Positions 28,079 to 37,215 of a DNA stretch of 64,000 nucleotides are shown one piece after another (within the stretch, counting starts at the first letter, position 1; every line of letters begins with the position of its first letter). The notes beneath the pieces are model-generated. The model saw nothing but the letters and a program-made list of their open reading frames with translations, searched no databases and was not told the DNA's origin. Made by a program: the position numbers and the translations under genes. The stretch covers positions 62,001 through 126,000 of the forward strand of contig CANKYF010000015.1 in the NCBI GenBank assembly GCA_947487895.1, read 5' to 3'. The stretch comes from an uncultured Flavobacteriaceae bacterium (GTDB lineage Bacteria > Bacteroidota > Bacteroidia > Flavobacteriales > Flavobacteriaceae).

Positions 28079-29184
28079 TGCGGTTTTTGGTAATAACTAA
28101 TGCACCAACCTTGTTGCAAGACTCAAAATATGTGGCGTATGATCCATATGTTAGAGAGATGAACATTTGGAGTAAGTATGTAGATGAGTTTACCATTATT
28201 TCGCCAACAATATATAACAGCAAATTACTGGTTTCTGAATTTAACAAACAACCTAAGGTTATTTCTGTAAAAAGTTTAGACTTTACTTCAGTTTTAAATT
28301 CTGTTAAGAGTTTTTTATATCTTCCACAAATTGTATTTAGAATTTTTAAAGCCTGTAGAAAGACAGATCACATTCATTTAAGATGCCCAGGAAATATTGG
28401 TTTGTTGGGATGTTTGGTTCAAATTTTATTTCCTTCAAAAATGAAGACTGCTAAATACGCTGGCAATTGGGACCCGAATTCCAAACAGCCTTTAACTTAT
28501 AAAATTCAAAAATGGATATTAAGTAATAACATTTTAACTAAAAATGTGAGTGTTTTAGTTTATGGTAAGTGGCAAAACCAGTCAAAAAATATCAAACCAT
28601 TTTTTACAGCCACCTATTCTAAAGATGAAATTGAACCACCTGTAAATAGAGATTATTCATCTACCTTGAGCTTTATGTTTGTAGGTAGTTTAGTGGAAGG
28701 GAAACGTCCTTTATTGGCAGTTAAAATTGTTCAAGGACTAATAAAGAAAGGTATATCAATACGTTTTAATATTTATGGCGAAGGAGTTTTGAAACAAGAA
28801 TTACAAGATTTTATTGATAAGTATAGTTTAAATGAATCTGTAGTTTTACATGGTAATAAACCAAAAATTGAAATTAAAAAGGCATTAAGACAATCTCATT
28901 TTTTAATTTTACCTTCAAAATCTGAAGGGTGGCCAAAAGTTGTAGCAGAAGCTATGTTTTTTGGTGTGATACCTATAGCTACGCAAATATCATGTGTGCC
29001 TTATATGCTAGATAATGGAAAAAGAGGTCTTTTAATTGAGCCAGAGTTAGAACCTGCAATTAATACTATTTTGGATTATTTGGAAAACAAAGATTTGAAT
29101 AACATTTCTCGATTAGGAGAAAACTGGTCTAAAGCTTTTACATTAGATGAGTTTGAATATGAAATTAAAAAAATAATGACTTAA
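28078..29184 (+). CDS. Glycosyltransferase family 4 (GT-B)
   Basis: 368 residues. RFLVITNAPTLLQDSKYVAYDPYVREMNIW at the start, HLRCPGNIGLLG near 100, SFMFVGSLVEGKRPLLAV at the hinge and the donor motif EGWPKVVAEAMFFGVIPIAT near 281-300. Such sequences occur in Flavobacteriaceae capsule loci. It begins one base inside the acetyltransferase gene and ends one base before the next GT4 gene. Sugar specificity unknown. Confidence 0.87.
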   Translation: MRFLVITNAPTLLQDSKYVAYDPYVREMNIWSKYVDEFTIISPTIYNSKLLVSEFNKQPKVISVKSLDFTSVLNSVKSFLYLPQIVFRIFKACRKTDHIHLRCPGNIGLLGCLVQILFPSKMKTAKYAGNWDPNSKQPLTYKIQKWILSNNILTKNVSVLVYGKWQNQSKNIKPFFTATYSKDEIEPPVNRDYSSTLSFMFVGSLVEGKRPLLAVKIVQGLIKKGISIRFNIYGEGVLKQELQDFIDKYSLNESVVLHGNKPKIEIKKALRQSHFLILPSKSEGWPKVVAEAMFFGVIPIATQISCVPYMLDNGKRGLLIEPELEPAINTILDYLENKDLNNISRLGENWSKAFTLDEFEYEIKKIMT

Positions 29185-29185
29185 A

Positions 29186-30262
29186 ATGAGAGTACTTCAG
29201 TTAGTTGATTCTTTAGAATTAGGAGGTACTGAACGTATTGCCGTTAACATTGCTAATGCCTTATCTAGTAGAATTGAGAGGTCTTTTTTATGCGCCACTA
29301 GAAAAGAAGGAATATTACGAGAAAGCGTAAAACCTCAAGTTGGATATTTGTTCTTAGCTAAGGAAAGAGTCATAGATTTTAAGGCTCTCATAACCTTGAA
29401 AAGGTTTGTTAAAAAGCATAATATTAATTTTGTTCATGCCCACTCAAGCTCGTTTTTTATTGCCGCTTTACTTAAGCTAATGTATCCACGCATTAAAATA
29501 ATTTGGCATGACCATTATGGTAATAGTGAGTTCCTTAATCAAAGGAAGGCTAAAGTTCTAATAAGACTTTCATCACTATTTAATCATGTTCTATGTGTAA
29601 ATGAAAGGTTAAAAAACTGGGGAAAGGAAAGACTAAAATGTAAACATGTAGACTATATTCCAAATTTTGCAATACCTTCAAAAAACACCCCAATTACAAC
29701 CTTAGAAGGAAAAGAAGGTAAACGCATTATTCATTTAGCTAATTTAAGATCTCAAAAAGATCATGAAACATTGTTAAGGGCTTTTTCTGAAGTCGTAAAA
29801 GATTATAATGATTGGACATTACACTGCGTTGGTAAAGATTTTAATGATGCCTATAGTTATTCTATTAAAGCTCTTGTTAATACACTTAAATTAAATAACA
29901 ATGTGTTTTTTTATGGAGGGAGACCAGATGTTACTTATGTTTTAAATCAAGCAGATATAGCAATACTTTCATCAAAATCTGAAGGTCTACCCGTAGCTTT
30001 ATTAGAATACGGGTTTGCTAAATTACCCACTGTAGTTACTAATGTTGGTGATTGTGCTAAAGTTATTTCAAATGAGAATGAAGGTTTAATTATTGAGAAG
30101 CAAGATCACATGGCGTTAAAATCTACCATTGTTAAAATTATAAAATCACCAGAACTAAGATTATCTTTAGGAAGTAATTTATTCAACAAAGTTAATACTT
30201 CTTTTTCTGAGGAAGCTACAATAAAAAAAATAATAAACATTTATAAACTTCACCTTAAATGA
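29186..30262 (+). CDS. Glycosyltransferase family 4 (GT-B)
   Basis: 358 residues. VLQLVDSLELGGTERIAVNIANAL carries the GGTER acceptor loop of GT4, then VHAHSSSFFIAALL, WHDHYGNS, IHLANLRSQKDHETLLRAF and the donor motif EGLPVALLEYGFAKLPTVVTNVGD. Ends in an ATGA overlap with the polymerase gene, which is consistent with the two acting on the same glycan. Confidence 0.9.
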   Translation: MRVLQLVDSLELGGTERIAVNIANALSSRIERSFLCATRKEGILRESVKPQVGYLFLAKERVIDFKALITLKRFVKKHNINFVHAHSSSFFIAALLKLMYPRIKIIWHDHYGNSEFLNQRKAKVLIRLSSLFNHVLCVNERLKNWGKERLKCKHVDYIPNFAIPSKNTPITTLEGKEGKRIIHLANLRSQKDHETLLRAFSEVVKDYNDWTLHCVGKDFNDAYSYSIKALVNTLKLNNNVFFYGGRPDVTYVLNQADIAILSSKSEGLPVALLEYGFAKLPTVVTNVGDCAKVISNENEGLIIEKQDHMALKSTIVKIIKSPELRLSLGSNLFNKVNTSFSEEATIKKIINIYKLHLK

Positions 30263-31611
30263 AGTTAAATCTATATTATAAGCTTTTAATATTTCATATG
30301 TTTTTAGGTTTAATGGTTTTTGCTTTTAAACCTTTGGCCTTGGCTTATTTTGTTTTTATTTCTGGCTTTTTGGGTATAAAAATACTTAGAGCTTCAAGTA
30401 ATAAAAAAGTGTTCTATGTTTTGTTTTCCTGTGCTTATATTGTTGGTGTCGAGGTATTTTTAAGAATGAATAATGGTACAGTATTCTATGAGGCTAGCAA
30501 GTATTTGGTAATCATCTTTACTTTAATTGGTTTATCAACAGGAGGTTTTAACAATAAGGCTATACTTTATGTAATTTATATAGTACTATTAATTCCAAGT
30601 ATTTTTGTAGCAGTATCCCAAATGGGATATGAAACCAATATAAGAAAGGCTATTGCTTTTAATTTAAGTGGGCCAGTTTGTTTAGGTGTAGTTGCTATGT
30701 TTTGTTACCAAAAAACTATTAGTTTTAAGCAATTAAAAACGGTGTTGTTAGGTTTTCTATTACCTTTGGTAAGTATGACGGCTTATCTGTTTTTGTATAC
30801 ACCAGATGTTGGTGCGTTTGTAACTGGGACGAACTCAAATTTTGCTACTTCTGGTGGTTTTGGCCCTAATCAGGTAGCAACTGTACTTGGGTTAGGAATA
30901 TTTTCATTTTCTTCCCGGTTTTTTATGTCTAAAGAAGGAATGGTACCAAAACTTATTGACTTACTAATTCTTGGACTTATTGGTTTTAGGGCAATAGTTA
31001 CATTTAGTAGAGGAGGTGTTATTACTGGTCTGTTTATGGTTTTAGCTTTTTTATTCTTTTATTATTTAAAAGTTAATACAAAACGGAAATTTCACATAAA
31101 AGGAGCGTTGTTGTTCTTTTCAGGGATTGTTTTATTTACATGGATTTTAAGTTCAACACAAACTAGTGGACTAATTGATAAACGATACGCCAATAAAGAT
31201 GCCGTAGGAAGAGCAAAAGAAGATGTTACAACTGGTAGAGCAGAATTATTGTTTTTTGAATTAAAAGCATTTAGTAATAACCCGTTATTAGGTATTGGTG
31301 TAGGTAAAGTAAAAGAAATTCGTTTTAACGAGACAGGAGTAATAGCAGCATCACACAATGAAATTGGTAGAATTATTGCAGAGCATGGTTCTTTGGGTAT
31401 TTTAGCTTTTTTAATTTTGCTTGTCAACCCTTTAATTTTTAGAATAAAGAACAGGTCGAATATCTTTTTCTTTTCATTTTATATATTTTGGTTGTTAACT
31501 ATTAATCATTCTGCAATGCGTATTGCAGCTCCTGCTTTTGTTTATGGTTTAACATTATTGAATATAAAATATGATATTCCAAAAAAGAAAACAGATTTAA
31601 TAAGAAAATAG
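30259..31611 (+). CDS. O-antigen polymerase/ligase (Wzy_C-type) membrane protein
   Basis: 450 residues with about ten hydrophobic segments, hence an inner-membrane protein. FSRGGVITGLFMVLAF near 250 and NNPLLGIGVGKVKEIRF...SHNEIGRIIAEHGSLGILAF around 340-385 match the Wzy_C/WaaL family, whose periplasmic loop joins undecaprenyl-linked repeats or ligates them to lipid A core. Polymerase versus ligase cannot be told from sequence. It is the only polymerase-like gene in the locus, and no flippase accompanies it. Confidence 0.85.
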   Translation: MKLNLYYKLLIFHMFLGLMVFAFKPLALAYFVFISGFLGIKILRASSNKKVFYVLFSCAYIVGVEVFLRMNNGTVFYEASKYLVIIFTLIGLSTGGFNNKAILYVIYIVLLIPSIFVAVSQMGYETNIRKAIAFNLSGPVCLGVVAMFCYQKTISFKQLKTVLLGFLLPLVSMTAYLFLYTPDVGAFVTGTNSNFATSGGFGPNQVATVLGLGIFSFSSRFFMSKEGMVPKLIDLLILGLIGFRAIVTFSRGGVITGLFMVLAFLFFYYLKVNTKRKFHIKGALLFFSGIVLFTWILSSTQTSGLIDKRYANKDAVGRAKEDVTTGRAELLFFELKAFSNNPLLGIGVGKVKEIRFNETGVIAASHNEIGRIIAEHGSLGILAFLILLVNPLIFRIKNRSNIFFFSFYIFWLLTINHSAMRIAAPAFVYGLTLLNIKYDIPKKKTDLIRK

Positions 31612-31659
31612 TTTAGAAAACGGTTTGTGATATTTAAACTAGATAATTATCTATTGAAA

Positions 31660-32670
31660 ATGAAAAATCTACTTTATATAGGAAATAAATTAGAGGGAGG
31701 GAATAAAACCGTAACTACAATTGATACCTTAAGTAAAAACCTTAAAAGAGAAGGCTTTAGAGTTAAAACTGCTTCTTCAAAAAAGAACAAATTTCTTCGT
31801 TTATTAGATATGTTAAGGTGTATTTATAAAAATAGAAATAATGCAGATTTTGTTTTAATAGATACTTACAGTACATTAAATTTTTACTACACATATATGT
31901 GTAGTAAATTATGTAGAATTCTTAATTTAAAATATATACCAATTTTGCATGGTGGAGATTTACCTAAAAGATTAAAAAAGTCTCCAAGATTTTCAATAGA
32001 AATTTTTAAAAATGCTTATATAAATATTACGCCTTCAAAATACTTAATGTCTGCTTTTGAAAAAGAAGGATTCAATAACCTTGTTTATATACCAAATTCA
32101 ATTGAAATTAAGAACTACAATTATTCTAAAAGAGTAGTTAAAAAGTTGAAGCTTTTATGGGTGCGTTCTTTTTCAAAAATTTATAATCCTTTTTTAGCTG
32201 TAGAAATAGCTGATGCTCTAAAAAATAAAGGTTATGATGTTGAACTTTGTATGGTAGGTCCAGATAAAGATGGGAGTTTATTAGAAATTAAGTCACTGGT
32301 TAAAGAACTTAAAGTTGATGTTAAATTTACAGGAAAACTATCTAAGGAAGCATGGATAGTTTTATCTAAAGATTATAATGTTTTTATAAATACGACTAAT
32401 GTAGATAATACACCCGTTAGTGTTATTGAAGCCATGGCTTTAGGTTTACCAGTTATTTCAACAAATGTTGGAGGTATGCCTTTTTTAATAGATAATGAAG
32501 TTGATGGATTATTGGTTAAACCAAATAATGTCGATTCCTTTGTTTTGGCGATAAAAAAGCTCAAAAATTCTGAAATAGATACAGAGCAAATGGTAAAAAA
32601 AGCAAGAGAAAAGGTAGAATCTTTTGATTGGGAAGTAGTTAAGCAGGATTGGTTAAAATTATTATCATAA
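31660..32670 (+). CDS. Glycosyltransferase family 4 (GT-B)
   Basis: 336 residues from the ATG at 31660 (MKNLLYIGNKLEGGN); a GTG at 31627 would add eleven residues (MIFKLDNYLLK) that precede the normal first strand, so the ATG is preferred. The acceptor loop LEGGNKTVTTIDTL, ITPSKYLMSAFEKEG, VYIPNSIEI, LLWVRSFSKIYNP and the donor motif NTPVSVIEAMALGLPVISTNVGG are GT4 landmarks; the first glutamate of EX7E is replaced by asparagine. A perfect 26-bp palindrome lies within the gene at 31883-31908. Confidence 0.87.
   Translation: MKNLLYIGNKLEGGNKTVTTIDTLSKNLKREGFRVKTASSKKNKFLRLLDMLRCIYKNRNNADFVLIDTYSTLNFYYTYMCSKLCRILNLKYIPILHGGDLPKRLKKSPRFSIEIFKNAYINITPSKYLMSAFEKEGFNNLVYIPNSIEIKNYNYSKRVVKKLKLLWVRSFSKIYNPFLAVEIADALKNKGYDVELCMVGPDKDGSLLEIKSLVKELKVDVKFTGKLSKEAWIVLSKDYNVFINTTNVDNTPVSVIEAMALGLPVISTNVGGMPFLIDNEVDGLLVKPNNVDSFVLAIKKLKNSEIDTEQMVKKAREKVESFDWEVVKQDWLKLLS
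31883..31908. repeat. Perfect 26-bp palindrome inside a GT4 gene
   Basis: The two halves, TTTACTACACATA and its exact reverse complement, meet with no spacer between 31895 and 31896. It lies in the coding sequence of residues FYYTYMCSK. In RNA it could form a 13-bp hairpin with a minimal loop, and in DNA a protein site or cruciform. No known function is recognised. Confidence 0.9.
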
Positions 32671-32723
32671 TATAAGTCTAACTTAAACTTTATATCTTTA
32701 TACATTAAATCTTGTTAGGTTAA

Positions 32724-34115
32724 ATGGCTAAAAGTAGCATACATTTTAACATATCTGAGCGGAAAGTACTCTTGCGTATTTTTGACATACTCTCGATTCT
32801 TTTTGTTTTATATTTTGTAGGCAATACGTTTGCTTTTGATTACTTTACTATTGATAAAGAAAATTGGAGGTGGATATTCGTGCTAATTATTTATATAGTA
32901 GTTTTTGGTGCCATTTTTGAAATGTACGATTTACAAAAATCTAGTAAAATTGAGAAAATTTCTACTAGTATAGTTTTTACTGTATCTATAACCGTATTAT
33001 TCTATTTTTTAACCCCTTTTTTCACTCCTGTTTTACCTGATAATAGATTGCAAATTGTGTATTTCTATTTTTCTATTTTACTTGCTTTATTTTTATGGCG
33101 TTTATGCTATATTACTTTTATAGTGTCTCCAAGATTTTACAAAAAAATACTAATTGTTGGGGAAGTTTCTAATTTAAAATCTATTTTAGAGATGTTTAAT
33201 TTAGCAGACCCCAACTATAAAATAGTTGGTTTTATTAATTGTGAAGAAGATAAAAACATTAGTACAAAATTAGATACTATAAAAGAATATAAACCCAAAG
33301 ATTTTAAACAAGTTGTAAAAGACGAAGATGTTTCTGAAATAGTTGTAGCTAGTTATAATCCAGAATCTATTACTTATGATATTTATTATGGACTGATATC
33401 ATTATTAGATCAAGGTATTCCTATTAAGGAGTATACACAAGTGTATGAAGATTTAATGCAGCGTATACCTATACAATATGTGGGTAGAGATTTTTACAAA
33501 TATTTTCCTTTTAGTAGAAGTAATCAAAATAAATTATACTTATTTTTTCATAGGTTTTTTGATATAACAATTTCTATTTTTGGATTAGCAACCAGTTCTA
33601 TTTTTTTACCATTTATTTTTATTGGAAACATCATAGGAAACAGAGGGGCTTTACTTTATACGCAAGAACGTATAGGTAAAAACGGTAAAATTTTTAAGAT
33701 CATTAAGTTTAGAACAATGATTAAAAATGCCGAAAAGAATGGTATAAAGTGGGCACAAAAAAATGATGTTAGGATAACGCCTTTTGGAAAATTTTTAAGG
33801 CATTCTAGATTAGACGAAATACCTCAGTTTATAAATGTCTTAAAAGGAGAAATGAGCTTAATAGGTCCTAGGCCAGAGCGTCCTTATTTTGTGAAAGAAC
33901 TTTCAAAAATGTTACCTTTTTATGAGACTAGACATGTTGTAAAACCTGGATTAACTGGGTGGGCTCAAGTGAAAACAAGATATGGTTCATCTGTAGATGA
34001 TAGTTTGTTAAAGTTGCAATATGATTTATACTATATAAAGCATCGTAGTTTTTTACTAGATATTAATATTTTTATAAAAACACTTAGTACAGTAATTTTC
34101 TTTAGAGGACAGTAG
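32724..34115 (+). CDS. Undecaprenyl-phosphate sugar phosphotransferase (WcaJ/WbaP type)
   Basis: 463 residues. Starts glycan assembly by moving a sugar-1-phosphate from a UDP-sugar to undecaprenyl phosphate at the inner membrane. Four N-terminal membrane helices lie in about 15-130, a Rossmann-like CoA-binding-type domain in 140-250, and a membrane hairpin plus the catalytic domain in 270-460. Signature stretches are ERIGKNGKIFKIIKFRTM, RHSRLDEIPQF, GEMSLIGPRPERP and KPGLTGWAQVKTRYG. Length and architecture fit the polyprenyl glycosylphosphotransferase family. It is separated from the upstream GT4 gene by 53 bases and closes the locus. Confidence 0.93.
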   Translation: MAKSSIHFNISERKVLLRIFDILSILFVLYFVGNTFAFDYFTIDKENWRWIFVLIIYIVVFGAIFEMYDLQKSSKIEKISTSIVFTVSITVLFYFLTPFFTPVLPDNRLQIVYFYFSILLALFLWRLCYITFIVSPRFYKKILIVGEVSNLKSILEMFNLADPNYKIVGFINCEEDKNISTKLDTIKEYKPKDFKQVVKDEDVSEIVVASYNPESITYDIYYGLISLLDQGIPIKEYTQVYEDLMQRIPIQYVGRDFYKYFPFSRSNQNKLYLFFHRFFDITISIFGLATSSIFLPFIFIGNIIGNRGALLYTQERIGKNGKIFKIIKFRTMIKNAEKNGIKWAQKNDVRITPFGKFLRHSRLDEIPQFINVLKGEMSLIGPRPERPYFVKELSKMLPFYETRHVVKPGLTGWAQVKTRYGSSVDDSLLKLQYDLYYIKHRSFLLDINIFIKTLSTVIFFRGQ

Positions 34116-34120
34116 TAATA

Positions 34121-35293
34121 TTATCTATTTACTGAATAATATTTTATCAGAAAGATATATCTAACTAATAAGGCTATTAGTAATGGAATCAATCCAATTG
34201 CGAATACTTGAACTCCAATAAACCAATGTAAAGTTAATAGACATAATATTATTACTAAAAACTTTAAGTATTTGGCAAACCAATTTTTTACCTTTTCTTT
34301 TACTACTTGACCAACCATAAAAAGGTTTAAAGCAAAACCCCAAAGTAAGTTATAATTTTGGTGAGTTCCTGTATGGTCTGTTGCAAACCATAGCAGTAAA
34401 ATAAAAATGCCTATTAAGCCTGTAATTATAAATAACGAAGCATCTAACCATTTAGATCTTTTATTATTTTTAAAGTCTTTATAGGTGATGAAAAGTATTA
34501 ATAAAGAAATTATACCTATTATAGATAATGGACTAGTGAATAAAGAATTTGATGCTCTAGTTGGCTTTTTTTCATAAATAACATGCTTTTGTTTTACCAA
34601 AGATTTGCCAGTTATTTTATGTTTAGCTACTTCAAAGAATTTATAAATATTTTCCGGTAAAAACATTTGTTCTTCAGCTGTTGCTTTTCTATCAATTACA
34701 GAGCCTAAAGCAATATCAATGCCTAAACTACCCCATGTGTTTTTATCAACATTATCATAAATTAAATTCCTAAATGTTTTTTCAGTATAATCTTTAGGTA
34801 GATCAAATTCTATATTTTTATGCGTAGAAATATTAACAACATCTTTAATTCTAGTAGCGCAATTATCAAAGAAGAATTCATATAAATACCCTCTGTTTTC
34901 TGGCTTATAGTTGCTAATTAAATAATCATAAAGTTGTTGTTTTTCAATTTGGGATAAGTCTAAAACCTGTTCTTTAACTGTTCTATTATAGTAAACATAT
35001 ACTTGATAAAACTTGCTAAATTTATCTTTACTCATTAAGTAGTTTAGTTTTCCTTGAGCAAATTTTAAGTAAAAGTTAGGAGTATCAAAATCATATTCAC
35101 CATAACCATAAACAACATCTAACTTATTATTTGGGTCTTTAACTCTAAAAGCACTATGCCCAAAAGCATCATTTAAAGAATTACCAGGTCCAACAGTAAG
35201 AATACTAATTTCAGCGGTTTCAGAGAGTGTTATTTGTTGTGAAAAAGCTAAAGGCGAACAGACTAAAAAAAGAAAAAGTAAGTGTTTTATCAT
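34121..35293 (-). CDS. DUF4105 membrane protein with signal peptide
   Basis: 390 residues. A signal peptide (HLLFLFLVCSPLAFSQQ) precedes a periplasmic domain with GPGNSLNDAFGHSAFR and EFFFDNCATRI, a His...Cys pattern seen in DUF4105 (Lnb N-terminal-like, papain-like) proteins. The C-terminal 130 residues hold four hydrophobic helices ending at the inner membrane. Function is unknown; a cysteine hydrolase or amidase is one possibility, inferred from the conserved H and C. It starts at the last base of the upstream PorV/PorQ-like gene, so both are one operon. Confidence 0.8.
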   Translation of the reverse strand: MIKHLLFLFLVCSPLAFSQQITLSETAEISILTVGPGNSLNDAFGHSAFRVKDPNNKLDVVYGYGEYDFDTPNFYLKFAQGKLNYLMSKDKFSKFYQVYVYYNRTVKEQVLDLSQIEKQQLYDYLISNYKPENRGYLYEFFFDNCATRIKDVVNISTHKNIEFDLPKDYTEKTFRNLIYDNVDKNTWGSLGIDIALGSVIDRKATAEEQMFLPENIYKFFEVAKHKITGKSLVKQKHVIYEKKPTRASNSLFTSPLSIIGIISLLILFITYKDFKNNKRSKWLDASLFIITGLIGIFILLLWFATDHTGTHQNYNLLWGFALNLFMVGQVVKEKVKNWFAKYLKFLVIILCLLTLHWFIGVQVFAIGLIPLLIALLVRYIFLIKYYSVNR

Positions 35294-36363
35294 TACCTAA
35301 AAATACTAAAATCTAGTTTTAAAGAAAACACATTTGAATACAAAGCTACACTTTGGTCGCCAATATCTGTAAAGGCGTAATCTACTTGAATACCGTTGTA
35401 TTTAAAACCTAACCCAAAACTAGGTTGAAACGTTAATTGTTCAGAATTATCTATTTGAAGTTCGTTCTGGAAATTACCCATACCAGCACGTAAGTAAACC
35501 ATATCTATATAGGCAAATTCAAAACCTAAAGCAGGATTTATACTGGCAAAAGATGTTGAAATAATATCATTATTCTCTTCAAATCTCACATTTAAATTGG
35601 CAGCAGTAAGTAAGGTGTAATCAACATTAAAATTGAATGTTTTAGATATACCTATTTGCAGTTTTGGGATGGTTATTTCGGTATTTTCAGGTAGTTCTTG
35701 ATTTTGACCTTCAACGGCATTTCTAATAGTTTCAAATTCACCTTCATCAATTGCCCAAGCATTAAATGTAGTTGTAATATCTCTAGCCATAATACCAAAC
35801 TTCCAATTATTATTGGTTTCAAACTGAATGGCAGCATCTAACCCAAAACCCCAAGAAGAAGCAAAGTCACCAATAACTCTACGAATTACTTTAGCATTTA
35901 CGCCATAATTTAAGCCTTGTACAGGCAATTTTCGGGCATAAGAAAAAGTGAGCCCATAGTCAGCCGTAGAGAAAAGACTAATTCTATCATAATTAATATT
36001 TCCTTGCTCATCGATTAATTGTGTGGTATTTAAAATATCATCTACAGCAAATCTTATTAAAGAGATACTCATAGCACTTCTATCATCTAAAGGCATTGCG
36101 TAAGCTGCATAATCATAATTAGCAATGTTAGCAAAGTAACTAGAGTGCATTAATGCGAGCTGACTATCTTCTAAAGCTAAAAGTCCAGCAGGATTCCAAT
36201 ATCCCGAGTTAACATCTGCTGTATGAGATGTTACTGCACCGCTCATACCCAATGCAGCAGCATCGACACCAATATTCATAAACTCATTAGAATACTTTCT
36301 AGTGGTTTGACCAAATATTAAAAGCGTAGTAAAACAAATAAAGGTTGTTATATAAGCCTTCAA
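35293..36363 (-). CDS. PorV/PorQ-family outer-membrane beta-barrel protein
   Basis: About 356 residues of the PorV/PorQ family, FadL-like barrels; PorV and PorQ themselves are T9SS accessory proteins. Signal peptide MKAYITTFICFTTLLIFGQ, then AALGMSGAVTSHTADVNSGYWNPAGL, the family's N-terminal plug-like segment, and an alternating beta-strand pattern to the C-terminal aromatic end (FSLKLDFSIFR). No ATG fits: TTG at 36363 gives MKAYITT, TTG at 36369 adds two residues; the -7 box at 36381-36388 favours the nearer start. No other T9SS structural gene is in the window, but two T9SS cargo genes are. Which subfamily it belongs to is not certain. Confidence 0.78.
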   Translation of the reverse strand: MKAYITTFICFTTLLIFGQTTRKYSNEFMNIGVDAAALGMSGAVTSHTADVNSGYWNPAGLLALEDSQLALMHSSYFANIANYDYAAYAMPLDDRSAMSISLIRFAVDDILNTTQLIDEQGNINYDRISLFSTADYGLTFSYARKLPVQGLNYGVNAKVIRRVIGDFASSWGFGLDAAIQFETNNNWKFGIMARDITTTFNAWAIDEGEFETIRNAVEGQNQELPENTEITIPKLQIGISKTFNFNVDYTLLTAANLNVRFEENNDIISTSFASINPALGFEFAYIDMVYLRAGMGNFQNELQIDNSEQLTFQPSFGLGFKYNGIQVDYAFTDIGDQSVALYSNVFSLKLDFSIFR

Positions 36364-36380
36364 AAGCAATAATTTTTATA

Positions 36381-36388
36381 CAAATATA
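36381..36388 (-). promoter_or_regulatory. -7 box for the PorV/PorQ-like and DUF4105 operon
   Basis: The minus strand reads TATATTTG, a full match to the Bacteroidota TAnnTTTG -7 consensus, 18 bases before the TTG at 36363. No good -33 TTTG was found at the normal 19-base spacing, so confidence is limited. Confidence 0.42.
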
Positions 36389-36417
36389 AACCTATAAACT
36401 GTAAAATATAATAGATA

Positions 36418-36451
36418 TTGTTTATTACTTGTATAAGACTCAATATGTTTG
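36418..36451 (+). promoter_or_regulatory. Promoter of the pssA-terC-MORN operon
   Basis: TATGTTTG at 36444-36451 matches the TAnnTTTG -7 box, with TTG at 36418-36420 as a possible -33 element 23 bases upstream, slightly longer than ideal. Predicted initiation near 36456 gives a leader of about 25 bases to the ATG at 36481 and argues against the more distal TTG (36418) as a translation start. Confidence 0.5.
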
Positions 36452-36480
36452 TTATTTTTACAAAAATTATAAGAAAATAT

Positions 36481-37206
36481 ATGAAGCGATATATCCCGAA
36501 TGCTCTTACCCTCTTAAATCTATTATGCGGAAGTATCGCTGTTATTTTAGCTGTAAATGATAATTTAGTTACTGCAGCTTATTTTGTGTTTTTTGGAATA
36601 TTTTTTGATTTTTTTGATGGTTTTGCAGCTAGAAAATTAAATGTGCAAAGCGAAGTTGGTTTGCAATTAGATTCTTTGGCAGATGTGGTTACAAGCGGAT
36701 TAGTACCTGGAATAGTAATGTTTAAATTGTTAGAAATTGTTGATTCTGATTGGGGTAAAACAGATTTGTCTGAAGGTTTTAACTTGCCTCTTATGCCAAT
36801 TTTTGGGCTTTCAATTGTTTTGGCCTCAGCATACAGATTAGCCAAATTTAATGTTGATACAGAACAACAAACCTTTTTTAAAGGATTACCAACGCCCGCT
36901 AATGCGCTGTTAATTTTATCATTACCTCTAATTTTAGAGTTTCAAAATAATGATGCCATAAATGCTGTCATTTTAAATAAATGGTTTTTAATTGCTGTAA
37001 CAATTTTAAGTTGTTGGCTACTAAACTCAGGGATAAAGCTGTTTGCTTTAAAGTTTAAAAACTGGAATTTTAAAGATAATGCCACTAGGTACATTTTTAT
37101 AATACTTTGTGTGGTATTACTTGTATTACTTCAGTTTGCAGCCATTCCATTAATCATTTTATTATATATAATCATGTCTATTTTAGACAATTTAACTTCA
37201 AAATAA
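36481..37206 (+). CDS. pssA: CDP-diacylglycerol-serine O-phosphatidyltransferase
   Basis: 241 residues from the ATG at 36481 (MKRYIPNALTLLNLLCGSIA). Makes phosphatidylserine, precursor of phosphatidylethanolamine, in the inner membrane. The CDP-alcohol phosphotransferase signature D-G-x2-A-R-x8-G-x3-D-x3-D is complete in FFDGFAARKL...GLQLDSLAD, and GLPTPANAL after it is typical of PssA. Six or more membrane helices. A TTG at 36418 would add 21 residues upstream of the conserved start and overlap the -7 box, so it was rejected. Followed by terC after 9 bases. Confidence 0.88.
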   Translation: MKRYIPNALTLLNLLCGSIAVILAVNDNLVTAAYFVFFGIFFDFFDGFAARKLNVQSEVGLQLDSLADVVTSGLVPGIVMFKLLEIVDSDWGKTDLSEGFNLPLMPIFGLSIVLASAYRLAKFNVDTEQQTFFKGLPTPANALLILSLPLILEFQNNDAINAVILNKWFLIAVTILSCWLLNSGIKLFALKFKNWNFKDNATRYIFIILCVVLLVLLQFAAIPLIILLYIIMSILDNLTSK

Positions 37207-37215
37207 AAATTACAA

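Noticed and set aside
31627-31659. GTG at 31627 as the start of a GT4 gene
   Set aside because: The extra residues do not belong to the GT4 fold; the ATG at 31660 begins right at the first strand.
34117-34143. AATATTAT/ATAATATT hairpin as a terminator between the sugar-transferase and DUF4105 genes
   Set aside because: The stem has only A-T pairs and overlaps a stop codon; too weak to support.
36418-36480. TTG at 36418 as the pssA start
   Set aside because: The 21 extra codons overlap a full -7 promoter box and precede the conserved start of PssA.
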